From Prochlorococcus marinus str. MIT 9401 (GTDB lineage: Bacteria; Cyanobacteriota; Cyanobacteriia; PCC-6307; Cyanobiaceae): DNA of 64,000 nucleotides. Under the pieces are notes generated by a model. That model worked only from the letters and a program-made list of their open reading frames with translations. It was not told where the DNA came from and did not search any database. The translations under genes were made by a program, and so were the position numbers. This document shows, piece after piece, positions 14,761 to 23,299 of this stretch (position 1 is the stretch's first letter; each line of letters begins with the position of its first letter). The stretch lies in NCBI RefSeq assembly GCF_000760095.1, contig NZ_JNAR01000004.1, forward strand, positions 20,356 to 84,355. The letters are read 5' to 3'.

Positions 14761-16020
14761 TTGAATGATAATTTTTTGGAAAATTTTGATTTAGCAGTTG
14801 TGGGAGGCGGTGCAGCTGGTTTTATGACAGCAATAACTGCTGCTGAAAATGGAGTAAAAAAAATAATAATTCTTGAAGGTACCTCAAAACTTATGGAGAA
14901 AGTAAGGATTAGTGGAGGCGGAAGATGTAACGTCACTAATGCGACATGGATTCCGAATGAACTAGTTGAGAACTACCCGAGAGGTGGAATTCAGCTCTTG
15001 GAATCATTTAATCGTTTTGCTGCTGGAGATGTATATGATTGGTTTGAGAAAAAAGGATTAAAATTAAAAATTGAGGAAGATCTAAGAGTTTTTCCAGTAT
15101 CTAATTCTTCTTCAGATGTTATTGATTGTTTGAGAAAAAGTGCTTTATCAAAAAACGTAGAGATATTAACAAAATTTTTTGTAAATGAAATTTCAAAAAC
15201 TCCAGATAATATATTCAATATTTTTAGTCTTAAAAAAGCTAAGGTAACTGCAAAAAATATTATTCTTTCAACTGGAGGTAATCCAAGCGGATATAAATTA
15301 GCTCAAAATCTTGGACATACCATTGTTAAACCTGTACCATCGCTTTTTACTTTTTCAACAAAAGAACCAAATTTGGATGAATGTAGTGGAGTATCGATAA
15401 AGGGCATAGATATAGAAATTAAATTAAACAATAAGAATTTTCAAAATAGAGGCGATTTACTAATAACGCATTGGGGGTTTAGTGGGCCAGCAGTATTAAA
15501 ACTTTCATCAATTGCAGCAAGGGAGCTTTATAGCCAAAAATATAAATTTAATCTAATCATTAAATGGTCTTCTTTAAGTTATGAGGAGTTAAAAGAAAAA
15601 GTTAATTATTTAAAATTAAATAAAGGGAAGGTGAATCTTATTAATATTAGACCTGTTCCACTATTAACAAAAAGATTATGGATTTTTTTATTAAAGAAAA
15701 TAGGAATTGATAAAGATAAAAAGTGGGCTGATTTACTGGCGGATGAAAGAGAGAAAATGATAAATACTCTAATGAGGGATAAATATATAATTTCGGGCAA
15801 AGGTCCATTTGGAGAGGAATTTGTTACTTCAGGAGGCGTAAAAATTAATGAGGTTAATTTTAAAAGTATGGAGAGCTTAATTTGTCCAGGGTTATTTTTT
15901 TCTGGAGAAGTTTTGGATGTTGATGGGATCACTGGTGGATTTAATTTTCAACATTGTTGGACAAGTGGATGGATCGCTGGGATGGCAGTCTCAAAGTTAA
16001 ATCAATCAATAATAAATTAA
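14761..16020 (+). CDS. BaiN/HI0933-like FAD-dependent oxidoreductase
   Basis: A flavoprotein of about 419 residues. The N-terminal dinucleotide-binding loop is DLAVVGGGAAGFMTA; next comes the family signature KVRISGGGRCNVTNA, then a central LSTGGNPSGYKLAQ-like block, and near the end GLFFSGEVLDVDGITGGFN, which holds the second flavin contact. The family is described as NAD(P)/FAD-dependent oxidoreductases of uncertain substrate. The frame is open to a TTG at 14701; the TTG at 14761 (MNDNFLENFDLAVV) fits better because the flavin loop normally lies within about ten residues of the start. It is monocistronic. Confidence 0.9.
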   Translation: MNDNFLENFDLAVVGGGAAGFMTAITAAENGVKKIIILEGTSKLMEKVRISGGGRCNVTNATWIPNELVENYPRGGIQLLESFNRFAAGDVYDWFEKKGLKLKIEEDLRVFPVSNSSSDVIDCLRKSALSKNVEILTKFFVNEISKTPDNIFNIFSLKKAKVTAKNIILSTGGNPSGYKLAQNLGHTIVKPVPSLFTFSTKEPNLDECSGVSIKGIDIEIKLNNKNFQNRGDLLITHWGFSGPAVLKLSSIAARELYSQKYKFNLIIKWSSLSYEELKEKVNYLKLNKGKVNLINIRPVPLLTKRLWIFLLKKIGIDKDKKWADLLADEREKMINTLMRDKYIISGKGPFGEEFVTSGGVKINEVNFKSMESLICPGLFFSGEVLDVDGITGGFNFQHCWTSGWIAGMAVSKLNQSIIN

Positions 16021-16140
16021 TAAGTAATAAATCAGTAAGTAACAATTCAATAAGTTTATCTTTTTTTTATTAAGTATTAAACGGAAAAAGTTTTTTGTAG
16101 AAACTTTAATTTTAAAGTTTTAATTAATTGGTGAAGATTA

Positions 16141-16890
16141 ATGCAGAATCTTGTATCAAAAAAAGAAGAAGAGGAAAGAAGATTAAAAGCTTTAGCAGAA
16201 TATAGGATTTTGGGAACCAAGCCAGAATCATGTTATGACGATATTACAAAAATTGCTGCTACAACCTGTAATGTGCCTATTTCTTTAATGACTTTGGTAG
16301 ACAAAGATAAACAATGGTTTAAATCCAAAATAGGACTTCAAATATCAGAAACTAGAAGAGATTGGTCTTTTTGTACACATGCAATAAAAGAAAATAGTCC
16401 ATTAATTATTCATGATGCTTTCCAAGATGAAAGATTTATAAATAATCCATTGGTAACTGGAGATCCAAAGATTCGTTTTTATGCAGGTTTTCCCCTTAGA
16501 AATAGCGATGGTAATAAGCTTGGAACTCTGTGTGTAATAGACAGAAAGCCAGGAAATCTAACTACACAACAATTTAATATTATGGAATTATTATCCAAGC
16601 AAATAGTTTCATTTTTAGAGCTTAGAAAAAAGTCATTAAATTTGCTAGATGCTTTATCTAATTTGCATAAACAGGAAGGTATTTTATCTGTATGTTCATA
16701 TTGCAGAGAAGTGAAAAATAAGGAGGGCGATTGGATGCATTTAGAAAAATATCTTTCGAAAATTAGTGATATTAGATTCAGTCATGGGGTTTGTGATAAT
16801 TGTATGGAAAAACATTTCCCAGATGTAATCGAAGTGTGGAATAAAAAGGATTTTTTTGAAGATGGTCAAAAAAGGTTTTTAGAGTCCTAG
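16141..16890 (+). CDS. GAF-domain sensor with a C-terminal cysteine module, 249 aa
   Basis: A GAF domain spans about residues 25-160, with VPISLMTLVDKDKQWFKS, RRDWSFCTHAI and FYAGFPLRNSDGNKLGTLCV, the layout typical of bacterial signalling GAF domains. After a coiled linker comes CSYC (185-188), then WMHLEKYL, then FSHGVCDNC (218-221), a paired CxxC module often seen behind GAF or PAS domains. The four cysteines could bind zinc or sense redox state. There is no kinase or output enzyme, so it must act through a partner. Its ATG follows GGTGAAGATTA, a fair ribosome-binding site. Confidence 0.88.
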   Translation: MQNLVSKKEEEERRLKALAEYRILGTKPESCYDDITKIAATTCNVPISLMTLVDKDKQWFKSKIGLQISETRRDWSFCTHAIKENSPLIIHDAFQDERFINNPLVTGDPKIRFYAGFPLRNSDGNKLGTLCVIDRKPGNLTTQQFNIMELLSKQIVSFLELRKKSLNLLDALSNLHKQEGILSVCSYCREVKNKEGDWMHLEKYLSKISDIRFSHGVCDNCMEKHFPDVIEVWNKKDFFEDGQKRFLES

Positions 16891-16978
16891 AATTAATTAC
16901 CTACTTTTTATTGCTTAATCTATTTTCTAAACAAATTCATTATTTGGTGGTTAGTATTGTATAAATTTTAACTAGTAA

Positions 16979-17464
16979 ATGTTATTAGGAACTTTATTAA
17001 CAGGTGAAATTGCTAAAAGTGCATTAGTAGCATATATTCATTATTTAGGAATTATATTGTGTTTCGGTTCCCTTTTATTTGAAAGATTGACTCTCAAAGT
17101 AGGTCTTAATAGAAATGAGACGATTTCAATGATAATTGCAGATGTAGTCTATGGTTTGGCGGGAGTTGCAATATTGGTTACCGGGATTTTGCGTGTTAAG
17201 TATTTTGGTCAAGGAGGTGATTTTTATACAGCTAATCCTGTTTTTTGGATAAAAGTTTCTCTTTATATTCTGGTGGGATTACTTTCTTTATATCCAACAA
17301 CAACCTATATCTTATGGGCAATTCCATTAAGTAAGAATAAATTACCTGAAATATCTGAAAATCTAGTTAAGAGGTTCAGACTAATCATTACTACTGAATT
17401 AGTAGGCTTTGCAACAATACCTTTGTTTGCCACTCTCATGGCTAGAGGAGTAGGTTTAGGTTGA
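16979..17464 (+). CDS. DUF2214 membrane protein, 161 aa
   Basis: Four membrane spans are visible. The motifs AYIHYLGIILCFGSLLFE, ADVVYGLAGVAILVTG and a glycine-proline-rich YTANPVFWIKV loop match DUF2214. The conserved histidine in the first helix suggests a heme or metal ligand, as in related cytochrome-like four-helix proteins; this is inference. The stop overlaps the TTG start of the next gene, so the two are translationally coupled. Confidence 0.88.
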   Translation: MLLGTLLTGEIAKSALVAYIHYLGIILCFGSLLFERLTLKVGLNRNETISMIIADVVYGLAGVAILVTGILRVKYFGQGGDFYTANPVFWIKVSLYILVGLLSLYPTTTYILWAIPLSKNKLPEISENLVKRFRLIITTELVGFATIPLFATLMARGVGLG

Positions 17465-17997
17465 ATAATCTATTTCTAGAAAGAAATTGTTTAATAAGTG
17501 CTAACAAACTATATAGATGGAGTTTAAGTTATAAGATTTCTAAATCTAAAAAAGAGATTATCTTTATTGGTTTAAATCCCTCATTATCGGATGAAGTTTT
17601 CTTGGACAACACAACAAAAAAGATAATTAAAATTTCTAAAAACAATAATTACGGCAAATTAAAATTAATAAATCTATTTGCTCTTATTTCAAGCAAACCA
17701 GAAAAACTTTTTAAACATAAAAACCCTGTGGGTTATCTAAACAATGATCATATTTATAAAAACTTAAAACACTGGTCTGAAAGTAAAAATTGTGATTTAT
17801 GGTTAGGTTGGGGTAACAAAGGTAAATTTCTAAATAGAAATAAAAGAATCTCAAAAAAAATAATGCAATATAACTCAATTAGGAAAAGTAATTTTGATAA
17901 TCCTCTTGGACCGCTTTTAATTAAGAAAACAATCAAAGATAATCCAATACACCCTCTATATTGCTCTGATAATTCCATCCTCCAATCTTATTTTTAG
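17461..17997 (+). CDS. DUF1643 protein, 178 aa, TTG start
   Basis: The hallmark IIFIGLNPSLSDE segment near residues 33-45 and the later NLFALISSKPEKL and DLWLGWGNKG blocks identify DUF1643, a family of unknown function related in fold to uracil-DNA-glycosylase-like proteins. The start is TTG at 17461-17463, which overlaps the TGA of the preceding DUF2214 gene by two bases; no better upstream start exists. Coupling suggests a common transcript, but no shared function is known. Confidence 0.85.
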   Translation: MNNLFLERNCLISANKLYRWSLSYKISKSKKEIIFIGLNPSLSDEVFLDNTTKKIIKISKNNNYGKLKLINLFALISSKPEKLFKHKNPVGYLNNDHIYKNLKHWSESKNCDLWLGWGNKGKFLNRNKRISKKIMQYNSIRKSNFDNPLGPLLIKKTIKDNPIHPLYCSDNSILQSYF

Positions 17998-18079
17998 GTA
18001 GTAAGGCTCAAATGCAAACCAGTATTTTTAGCTATTCCATTAAATATGTGTTAATTTCTATTTGTTAAGTTAACCTAAT

Positions 18080-18208
18080 ATGAAAATTTCAAAGCAATTA
18101 AATAAATTAAAAAACTTGAATGTTGAGGCAGAAAAATGTTCAACAAGAGAAGAAGCAAAAAAAATAATTAATAAAGCAAATAAAGCACAAAGTAAAATCA
18201 ACAAATAA
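18080..18208 (+). CDS. Small basic helical protein, 42 aa
   Basis: The ATG is at 18080-18082 and the TAA at 18206-18208. The sequence (MKISKQLNKLKNLNVEAEK, then a lysine- and alanine-rich helix) has one cysteine and reads as a single charged amphipathic helix. Low complexity and lysine richness in AT-rich DNA leave some doubt. No family is recognised. Confidence 0.5.
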   Translation: MKISKQLNKLKNLNVEAEKCSTREEAKKIINKANKAQSKINK

Positions 18209-18295
18209 ATAAAAAGTAATTTCAATTATTCATAATTTATAGTTTTCAAAAATATTTAATTTACACAAATACACCATATTTATTTCTTATTATTT

Positions 18296-19027
18296 ATGTC
18301 TTTGAAAATAATTAAAATAAGAAAATCGCACGAAAGATTTAGATCGACTAGAGAATGGCTCAATTCGATGCATTCATTTTCTTTCGCAGAGCATAGAGAT
18401 CCAAATTGGGATAATTTTGGGAAAATTAGAGTTATAAACGAAGATATTATTTCTCCTAATGCAGGATTTAATACACATTCTCATGCAAATATGGAAATAA
18501 TTACTGTCGTAACAAAAGGAGCAATAACTCATAGAGACTCTTTAAACAATCTTGGAAAAATTCACAAAGATGAAGTACAAGTTATGTCTGCAGGCACTGG
18601 AATCTCTCATAGCGAGCAGAATGAAGAAAATGAGAACTGTAAGTTGTTCCAGATTTGGATATACCCTCAAAAAGAAAATATCAAACCTCGATATGATCAA
18701 ATTTCATTAAACGAAAAGTTGTGGGACAACCTTATTTTTAATTACAAAGACGGTAAAAATAATAAGCTTTTTCTAAATCAAAGTATCTCTTTATGGCGTT
18801 GTAAATATAAGCCAATTAAAGAAAAAAAATTGCCATTAAAAATTGATAAATATAATTGGATACAAATAATAGAAGGTAATCTTTTATTAAAAAGTAAAGA
18901 CTCAAATTTTAATATAATTCTCGAATCTGGAGATGGCTTAGGTTTTGAAGTTAACTATTATGATGATGTCTTTATAGATACTGAAAAAGACTTAGATTTT
19001 CTCTTATTTTCGATGCCTTCTTTATAA
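18296..19027 (+). CDS. Pirin family protein, 243 aa
   Basis: The N-terminal cupin domain has FAEHRDPNWDNFGKIRVIN, then GFNTHSHANMEIITVV with the metal-binding histidines, then TGISHSEQNEE, then LFQIWIYP: the standard pirin order. The C-terminal half is the weaker second cupin. Related proteins such as YhhW act as quercetin dioxygenases; others are redox-sensitive regulators. The iron ligands (two histidines, a further histidine and a glutamate) all appear present. It is monocistronic. Confidence 0.93.
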   Translation: MSLKIIKIRKSHERFRSTREWLNSMHSFSFAEHRDPNWDNFGKIRVINEDIISPNAGFNTHSHANMEIITVVTKGAITHRDSLNNLGKIHKDEVQVMSAGTGISHSEQNEENENCKLFQIWIYPQKENIKPRYDQISLNEKLWDNLIFNYKDGKNNKLFLNQSISLWRCKYKPIKEKKLPLKIDKYNWIQIIEGNLLLKSKDSNFNIILESGDGLGFEVNYYDDVFIDTEKDLDFLLFSMPSL

Positions 19028-19041
19028 TTTATCTGTTACGT

Positions 19042-19356
19042 TTACCCATCAACTCCTTTATTAAATGTATTTAAGGCTTGCAAAGCCATATTAAGGTGAA
19101 CTTCCATTGCACCAAGTGCAATTAAGGAATTTGGTGATTTATCTTTTAGTAAATTCTCTTTTCTTTTTGATAACTCATTAACTACCTTCTTAGTTGAAGC
19201 TTCCCAATTGTTTATTAACTCTTCAAATTCTCTTTTTTCGGGGCTTTCTATTTCTGCTAATTCATCAGAAAAATGAGCATCCTTTTGTGCCTTACGCATC
19301 AAGTAACTTAATTTTTTATGACTTATTGCTTGAGGTAAATTGTTAGATTCACTCAT
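19042..19356 (-). CDS. Helical protein of unknown function, 104 aa
   Basis: A soluble protein predicted to be all helical, starting MSESNNLPQAISHKKLSY and ending in ALGAMEVHLNMALQALNTF. A central glutamate/lysine-rich stretch suggests a coiled coil. No family is recognised. It lies convergent to the pirin gene, 14 bases from its stop, and 86 bases upstream of the murD stop on the same strand. Confidence 0.75.
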   Translation of the reverse strand: MSESNNLPQAISHKKLSYLMRKAQKDAHFSDELAEIESPEKREFEELINNWEASTKKVVNELSKRKENLLKDKSPNSLIALGAMEVHLNMALQALNTFNKGVDG

Positions 19357-19442
19357 TGCTGGTTGCTAATTTATAATCAAAATCTAACTAATTAAGTAAA
19401 TATTTGCTAGAGGGCAAAGGGTTGTGATGACCGACCTGAAAA

Positions 19443-20873
19443 TTACGAATTGATACTTGAACAAAAACTGGATTTATTAACCTTTAATTTTTCACTTATT
19501 AGTTTCTTGAAATAATCTCCACGCTCTTCATAATTTTTAAATTGATCAAAACTAGAGCATGAAGGTGAGAATAATAATGTTCCAACCCTGTTATTTTGTA
19601 AATAATGAAAAACAAAATTTAAAAGCTCTTTTAGTTCTGAAAATTCAAAAATATTTTTTTTAAATCCTTGATTAATAAGCGCCATTTTAAGGACTTTTGA
19701 GCTTTCTCCAAAAAGGAAAACACATTTAACTTTTTTCTTTAAAACTTTTATCCACTCACTATATTCATTGCCTTTTAATCTCCCCCCAGCAATGATTATT
19801 ATTTGACCTTCAATTGAACTTATTCCTGCAATAGATGAGTCAAAATTTGTAGCTTTACTATCATTAATGATTTCCAGATCATTATTTTTATAAATTGTTT
19901 CCATCCTATGGGGTAATTGTTTGTAATTAGATAAAGAATCTTTAATCCTCTTGCCAGATAAACCAACTTTTCTTGCTGCTGCAATTACCAATAAAAGATT
20001 TTGAAGATTATGCATTCCTTTTAAAGAAAAATGTTCAAGTTTGAATAATTTCTTCCCTCTCTCAACAATGTATGCTTGATCATCTATCCAATAATCGCAA
20101 TGAATAAAATTTGATTTATCGAAACTAGTTGTTATCCAAACCCCACTTGATAGCGAACTATAGTAATTTCTTAGGTTTTTATCGTCATAATTATAAATTC
20201 TAAAATCAGATTTTTCCAACAAGCTTTTTTTTATGTTGAAATAGTTTTCAAGTGTTTTATGTCTTTCAAGATGATCTTCTGTGAAGGTTGTCCATATTCC
20301 AATATTAGGCTTTACTTCTGGAGATATTTCTATTTGATAACTGCTTAATTCAGCTACAACCCAATCAATTTTTTCATGTTGTTTGGAGTGAGCATATTTA
20401 CATAAAGGTGTACCAATATTTCCAGCAAAAGGAGCATATAATCCAGTATCGCAGAGTATATGGCTTAGTAGATGAGTAACAGTAGTCTTGCCATTAGTGC
20501 CAGTTATACCTATCCAATTTGTGTCTTTTAAAATTTCCCATGCAACATTAATTTCTCCAATTACTTTGATTCCCTTTTTTTTTAATTCAATAATAGTTAT
20601 ATGGTCATAAGGTATTGATGGACTTACAACAACAGATTCGATCTCTTTCACAAAAGGTTGAATTTCGTCAAATACAAATTCTTTATTCAGAGAAACTATT
20701 ATATCAAGCTCTTCTAATGCTGTTTTTCTTTCTAAGAATTCTATCCCATCTTTACTTTCCCAAACAATTACTCTCTTATTGATGCTTCTCAAATACTTGG
20801 CAGCCCAAAATCCAGATTTACCTAATCCAATTACAAGATTAATATTTCTTTTACTTGAATGATTATTTATCAT
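19443..20873 (-). CDS. murD: UDP-N-acetylmuramoylalanine-D-glutamate ligase
   Basis: MurD adds D-glutamate to UDP-MurNAc-L-alanine in the cytoplasmic stage of peptidoglycan synthesis. The N-terminal nucleotide fold has [15 protein letters not shown]; the ATP loop is [17 protein letters not shown]; then [10 protein letters not shown] and FTEDHLERH, and near the end [20 protein letters not shown]. These are the expected Mur ligase motifs in order. The ATG at 20871-20873 gives 476 residues, near the usual length; the open frame continues 16 codons upstream to 20921 without family similarity. Confidence 0.95.
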   Translation of the reverse strand: MINNHSSKRNINLVIGLGKSGFWAAKYLRSINKRVIVWESKDGIEFLERKTALEELDIIVSLNKEFVFDEIQPFVKEIESVVVSPSIPYDHITIIELKKKGIKVIGEINVAWEILKDTNWIGITGTNGKTTVTHLLSHILCDTGLYAPFAGNIGTPLCKYAHSKQHEKIDWVVAELSSYQIEISPEVKPNIGIWTTFTEDHLERHKTLENYFNIKKSLLEKSDFRIYNYDDKNLRNYYSSLSSGVWITTSFDKSNFIHCDYWIDDQAYIVERGKKLFKLEHFSLKGMHNLQNLLLVIAAARKVGLSGKRIKDSLSNYKQLPHRMETIYKNNDLEIINDSKATNFDSSIAGISSIEGQIIIIAGGRLKGNEYSEWIKVLKKKVKCVFLFGESSKVLKMALINQGFKKNIFEFSELKELLNFVFHYLQNNRVGTLLFSPSCSSFDQFKNYEERGDYFKKLISEKLKVNKSSFCSSINS

Positions 20874-20973
20874 TAAATTTATAATTGCATTTATATTAAT
20901 TGTGTTTAAAGGGTAATTCAATCATGAGATTTTTCTTCAGTACTTATAGTATTCGCCCAAGAAAAGTTAATTA

Positions 20974-21240
20974 ATGGAAGATAATACTGCAAAATATTGG
21001 TTCTCTTGGTTTTATGAAAAGTGGGAGAAAAATGCTCCAGGTGATTTAATTGAACAGGGTTTAACTCCGTCTCAGATTGCTGAGCGCTTTGTTAATGAAA
21101 ACCATGATAGTTTTATTCAATTGTCAAAAAAAATTGATGAAAAAAATTATGATGCCTTAACAGAATTTATGAAACTCTCAGAGAGTGAATTACATATCTT
21201 GAAGTATTTTCTAAAGTTAGTAAAAATGAAAAATTTATAA
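20974..21240 (+). CDS. Helical protein of unknown function, 88 aa; paralog of 10326-10643
   Basis: The protein starts with WFSWFYEKWEKNAPGDLI and has SQIAERFVNENHDSF and then TEFMKLSESELHILKYF. Each block has a counterpart in the protein at 10326-10643 in the same order. It lacks the lysine-rich N terminus of that paralog. Function is unknown. It is divergent from murD and its last six bases overlap the stop region of the convergent dehydrogenase. Confidence 0.8.
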   Translation: MEDNTAKYWFSWFYEKWEKNAPGDLIEQGLTPSQIAERFVNENHDSFIQLSKKIDEKNYDALTEFMKLSESELHILKYFLKLVKMKNL

Positions 21241-22164
21241 GAAGTTATTAAGTATTTCGAAGCTTTTTTCCCATAAATTTTTTCTTTCTTTTTTATTCAT
21301 GGCGAAAGGTGAAGTAGGGGATAGTTTTGGATGACCTCTGAAATTAAATCTAGGACCATAATGATCACCGCCTCTTGCGTCTGGTGAAGTAGCTGCAAAA
21401 AGCTGAGGTAAAGCACCCATCTCAGCAGTTTGAAAAATAGGACTAAATAATTCCAATGAGAATGTTTCTAATGGACCAGGGTTAGGTTTTTGAGCAGTAA
21501 AGAGATTTGTTTTTGCAATTCCTGGGTGGGCAGCTAAAGAAAGTATATTTTTATGCTTTAAGTTCTCATTTAGTTCCAATGCAAACATTACATTCGCCAA
21601 TTTGCTATTGGAGTAAGATTCCCATTTGTTGTAATAGTTCTCGGCTTTCAGATTTTTCCAACCAACTTTGCCAAAAAATTGTGCTCCTGAAGTCACCGTC
21701 ACTATTCTAGATTCTTCTTTTTTTTCAATAATTGGAATTAGCTTTAGAGTCAAAAGCATGTGAGCTAGATGATTAACTGCAAATTGTATTTCATATCCTT
21801 GGGCACTAAGAGTTTTAGGCGGATGCATAATGCCTGCATTATTAATTAGTAAATCCAAATTTTCAAAATTATCAAAAATTTTGAACTGAACTTCAACAAT
21901 ATTTTTTAAATCTGACAACTCTAATTCTAAAGGTGTAAATAATCCTTCAGGATTAAGACTTTTAAGTTTTTTGATAGTTTGATTAGCTTTTTCAAGCGAT
22001 CTACAAGCTATTACAACATGAGCATTTTTTTCTGCTAAGGCCTTTGCAGTGTAGTATCCAAGACCACTATTCGCACCAGTAATGAGCGCTGTTTTGCCTG
22101 TAAGGTTTGGAATATTAGATGTTTCCCAGTTAGAGATTTTAGGTCTTGAAATAGTGGCAGTCAT
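21235..22164 (-). CDS. Short-chain dehydrogenase/reductase, retinol-dehydrogenase-like
   Basis: A classical SDR of 309 residues. The cofactor loop is TGANSGLGYYTA near residues 30-41, the structural motif is LLINNAGIMHPP, the catalytic serine lies in VTSGAQFFG, and the catalytic tyrosine and lysine in YSNSK. An arginine after the second strand (ACRSLEKA) indicates NADP preference. The length and HPGIAKTNL segment are those of the retinol-dehydrogenase/protochlorophyllide-reductase-like subgroup. The substrate is unknown. The three-prime end overlaps the convergent gene by six bases. Confidence 0.92.
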   Translation of the reverse strand: MTATISRPKISNWETSNIPNLTGKTALITGANSGLGYYTAKALAEKNAHVVIACRSLEKANQTIKKLKSLNPEGLFTPLELELSDLKNIVEVQFKIFDNFENLDLLINNAGIMHPPKTLSAQGYEIQFAVNHLAHMLLTLKLIPIIEKKEESRIVTVTSGAQFFGKVGWKNLKAENYYNKWESYSNSKLANVMFALELNENLKHKNILSLAAHPGIAKTNLFTAQKPNPGPLETFSLELFSPIFQTAEMGALPQLFAATSPDARGGDHYGPRFNFRGHPKLSPTSPFAMNKKERKNLWEKSFEILNNFL

Positions 22165-22272
22165 TTAGTAATCCTGCAAATTGCTTTGGAATTTAACCAA
22201 AATTTAATTACTTTTCCACTGTAAATACTGGAAGTCAGTATCGTGAGTTCTTATTGAAGGTACTATTCAATA

Positions 22273-23022
22273 TTATTTTTCAATTGCATATTGCCATTCG
22301 TTATTTTGAGATAAACTTTTCTCCCTAAGTAATTGTAATTTCCTACTATTTATTTTTATAACTATCCCATTAGTTGGATATTTCGCAAATATTTTTTTCT
22401 CTAACCAATTTTTCTTATATATTTGGATTTCGCTTGTATGATTTGTGAAGTAACTGTCAGGGGTGCTGAAGCCACATTTTTTAAGATAGTTAAGGGTTTC
22501 GTATTGATTAAGTCTTCCATTAAGTATTTGGAAACAGCAAAAGCGGAGACTTTCTCCAATCCCTTTCTTATCATTGAGGTATTTTCTTGTAATTCTTTGG
22601 GAAATACCGGCAACTTGGTTTGTAGCGTATAGTTCACCTCTAATTTGAAAATCTCGTTTGATAGGAATACAATCGGGGACATTTTTAATTTGTTTAATTT
22701 TGCTTGAGACATCAAATCCTTTTTTTGTAATAGCTTTATTAAACTTGCCATCTATGTATCTAATTGCAATAGCACAGCCATCAATTTTGGGTTGAATGCT
22801 TAATCTTGTTTTTGTTAATAAACTTTCCAAAAATTCTTCATAGTTTTCTTTGGCTAATTTTGGCAAAAGTTTATTATTTTTTTGATTAAAGTAGTCAGGC
22901 TCTGGATCAACAGGAATAAAGAGCTTTTCAAGTTGCTTAAATGCATCATCCGAAATTATGCCTTCACCTATTCTGTATTGTTCATCAAGATACTTAACAT
23001 CTCTCACTAATAAATTATTCAT
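22273..23022 (-). CDS. Stand-alone NAD-dependent DNA ligase adenylation domain
   Basis: The 249 residues correspond to only the first third of LigA. Domain Ia is visible (YLDEQYRIGEGIISDDAF, about residues 11-28). The nucleotidyltransferase motifs follow: KIDG with the AMP-accepting lysine at 79, RGELYA (128-133), GIVIKIN (219-225), and WQYAIEK (243-249), whose lysine, the motif V residue, is the last amino acid. The OB fold, zinc finger, helix-hairpin-helix and BRCT domains are missing. The arginine usually found in the TRGDG segment is not present (TKKGF). It could be a functional nucleotidyltransferase or a relic; intact motifs favour function. A second frame inside it is a shadow. Confidence 0.85.
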   Translation of the reverse strand: MNNLLVRDVKYLDEQYRIGEGIISDDAFKQLEKLFIPVDPEPDYFNQKNNKLLPKLAKENYEEFLESLLTKTRLSIQPKIDGCAIAIRYIDGKFNKAITKKGFDVSSKIKQIKNVPDCIPIKRDFQIRGELYATNQVAGISQRITRKYLNDKKGIGESLRFCCFQILNGRLNQYETLNYLKKCGFSTPDSYFTNHTSEIQIYKKNWLEKKIFAKYPTNGIVIKINSRKLQLLREKSLSQNNEWQYAIEK

Positions 23023-23299
23023 AATAATTTTGATAAATATTTAAAAATCTTTTAGAAAAAATCATTTAAATAAAGATTTGAAAATTAAAATTAGATCTAA
23101 AAAGTAATTGACCACTAAATATCCTCCTACGCAGAGAGAGATTTAAGAGTATAAAATGTACAGATAAGGGGTTTAAATTAAATACTTCAATCAAACATAT
23201 TTACTTAAAAGTGAAATAGAAAATTTTAAGAATTAATTTGAAGGCAAATTTTTGAAATTTCTATCAATACAAAAAAAAATTTTTTAAAGTTATGAGAAA

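Noticed and set aside
22401..22751. 116-residue minus-strand frame inside the ligase-like gene
   Set aside because: Out-of-frame shadow on the same strand; the ligase motifs lie in the other frame.
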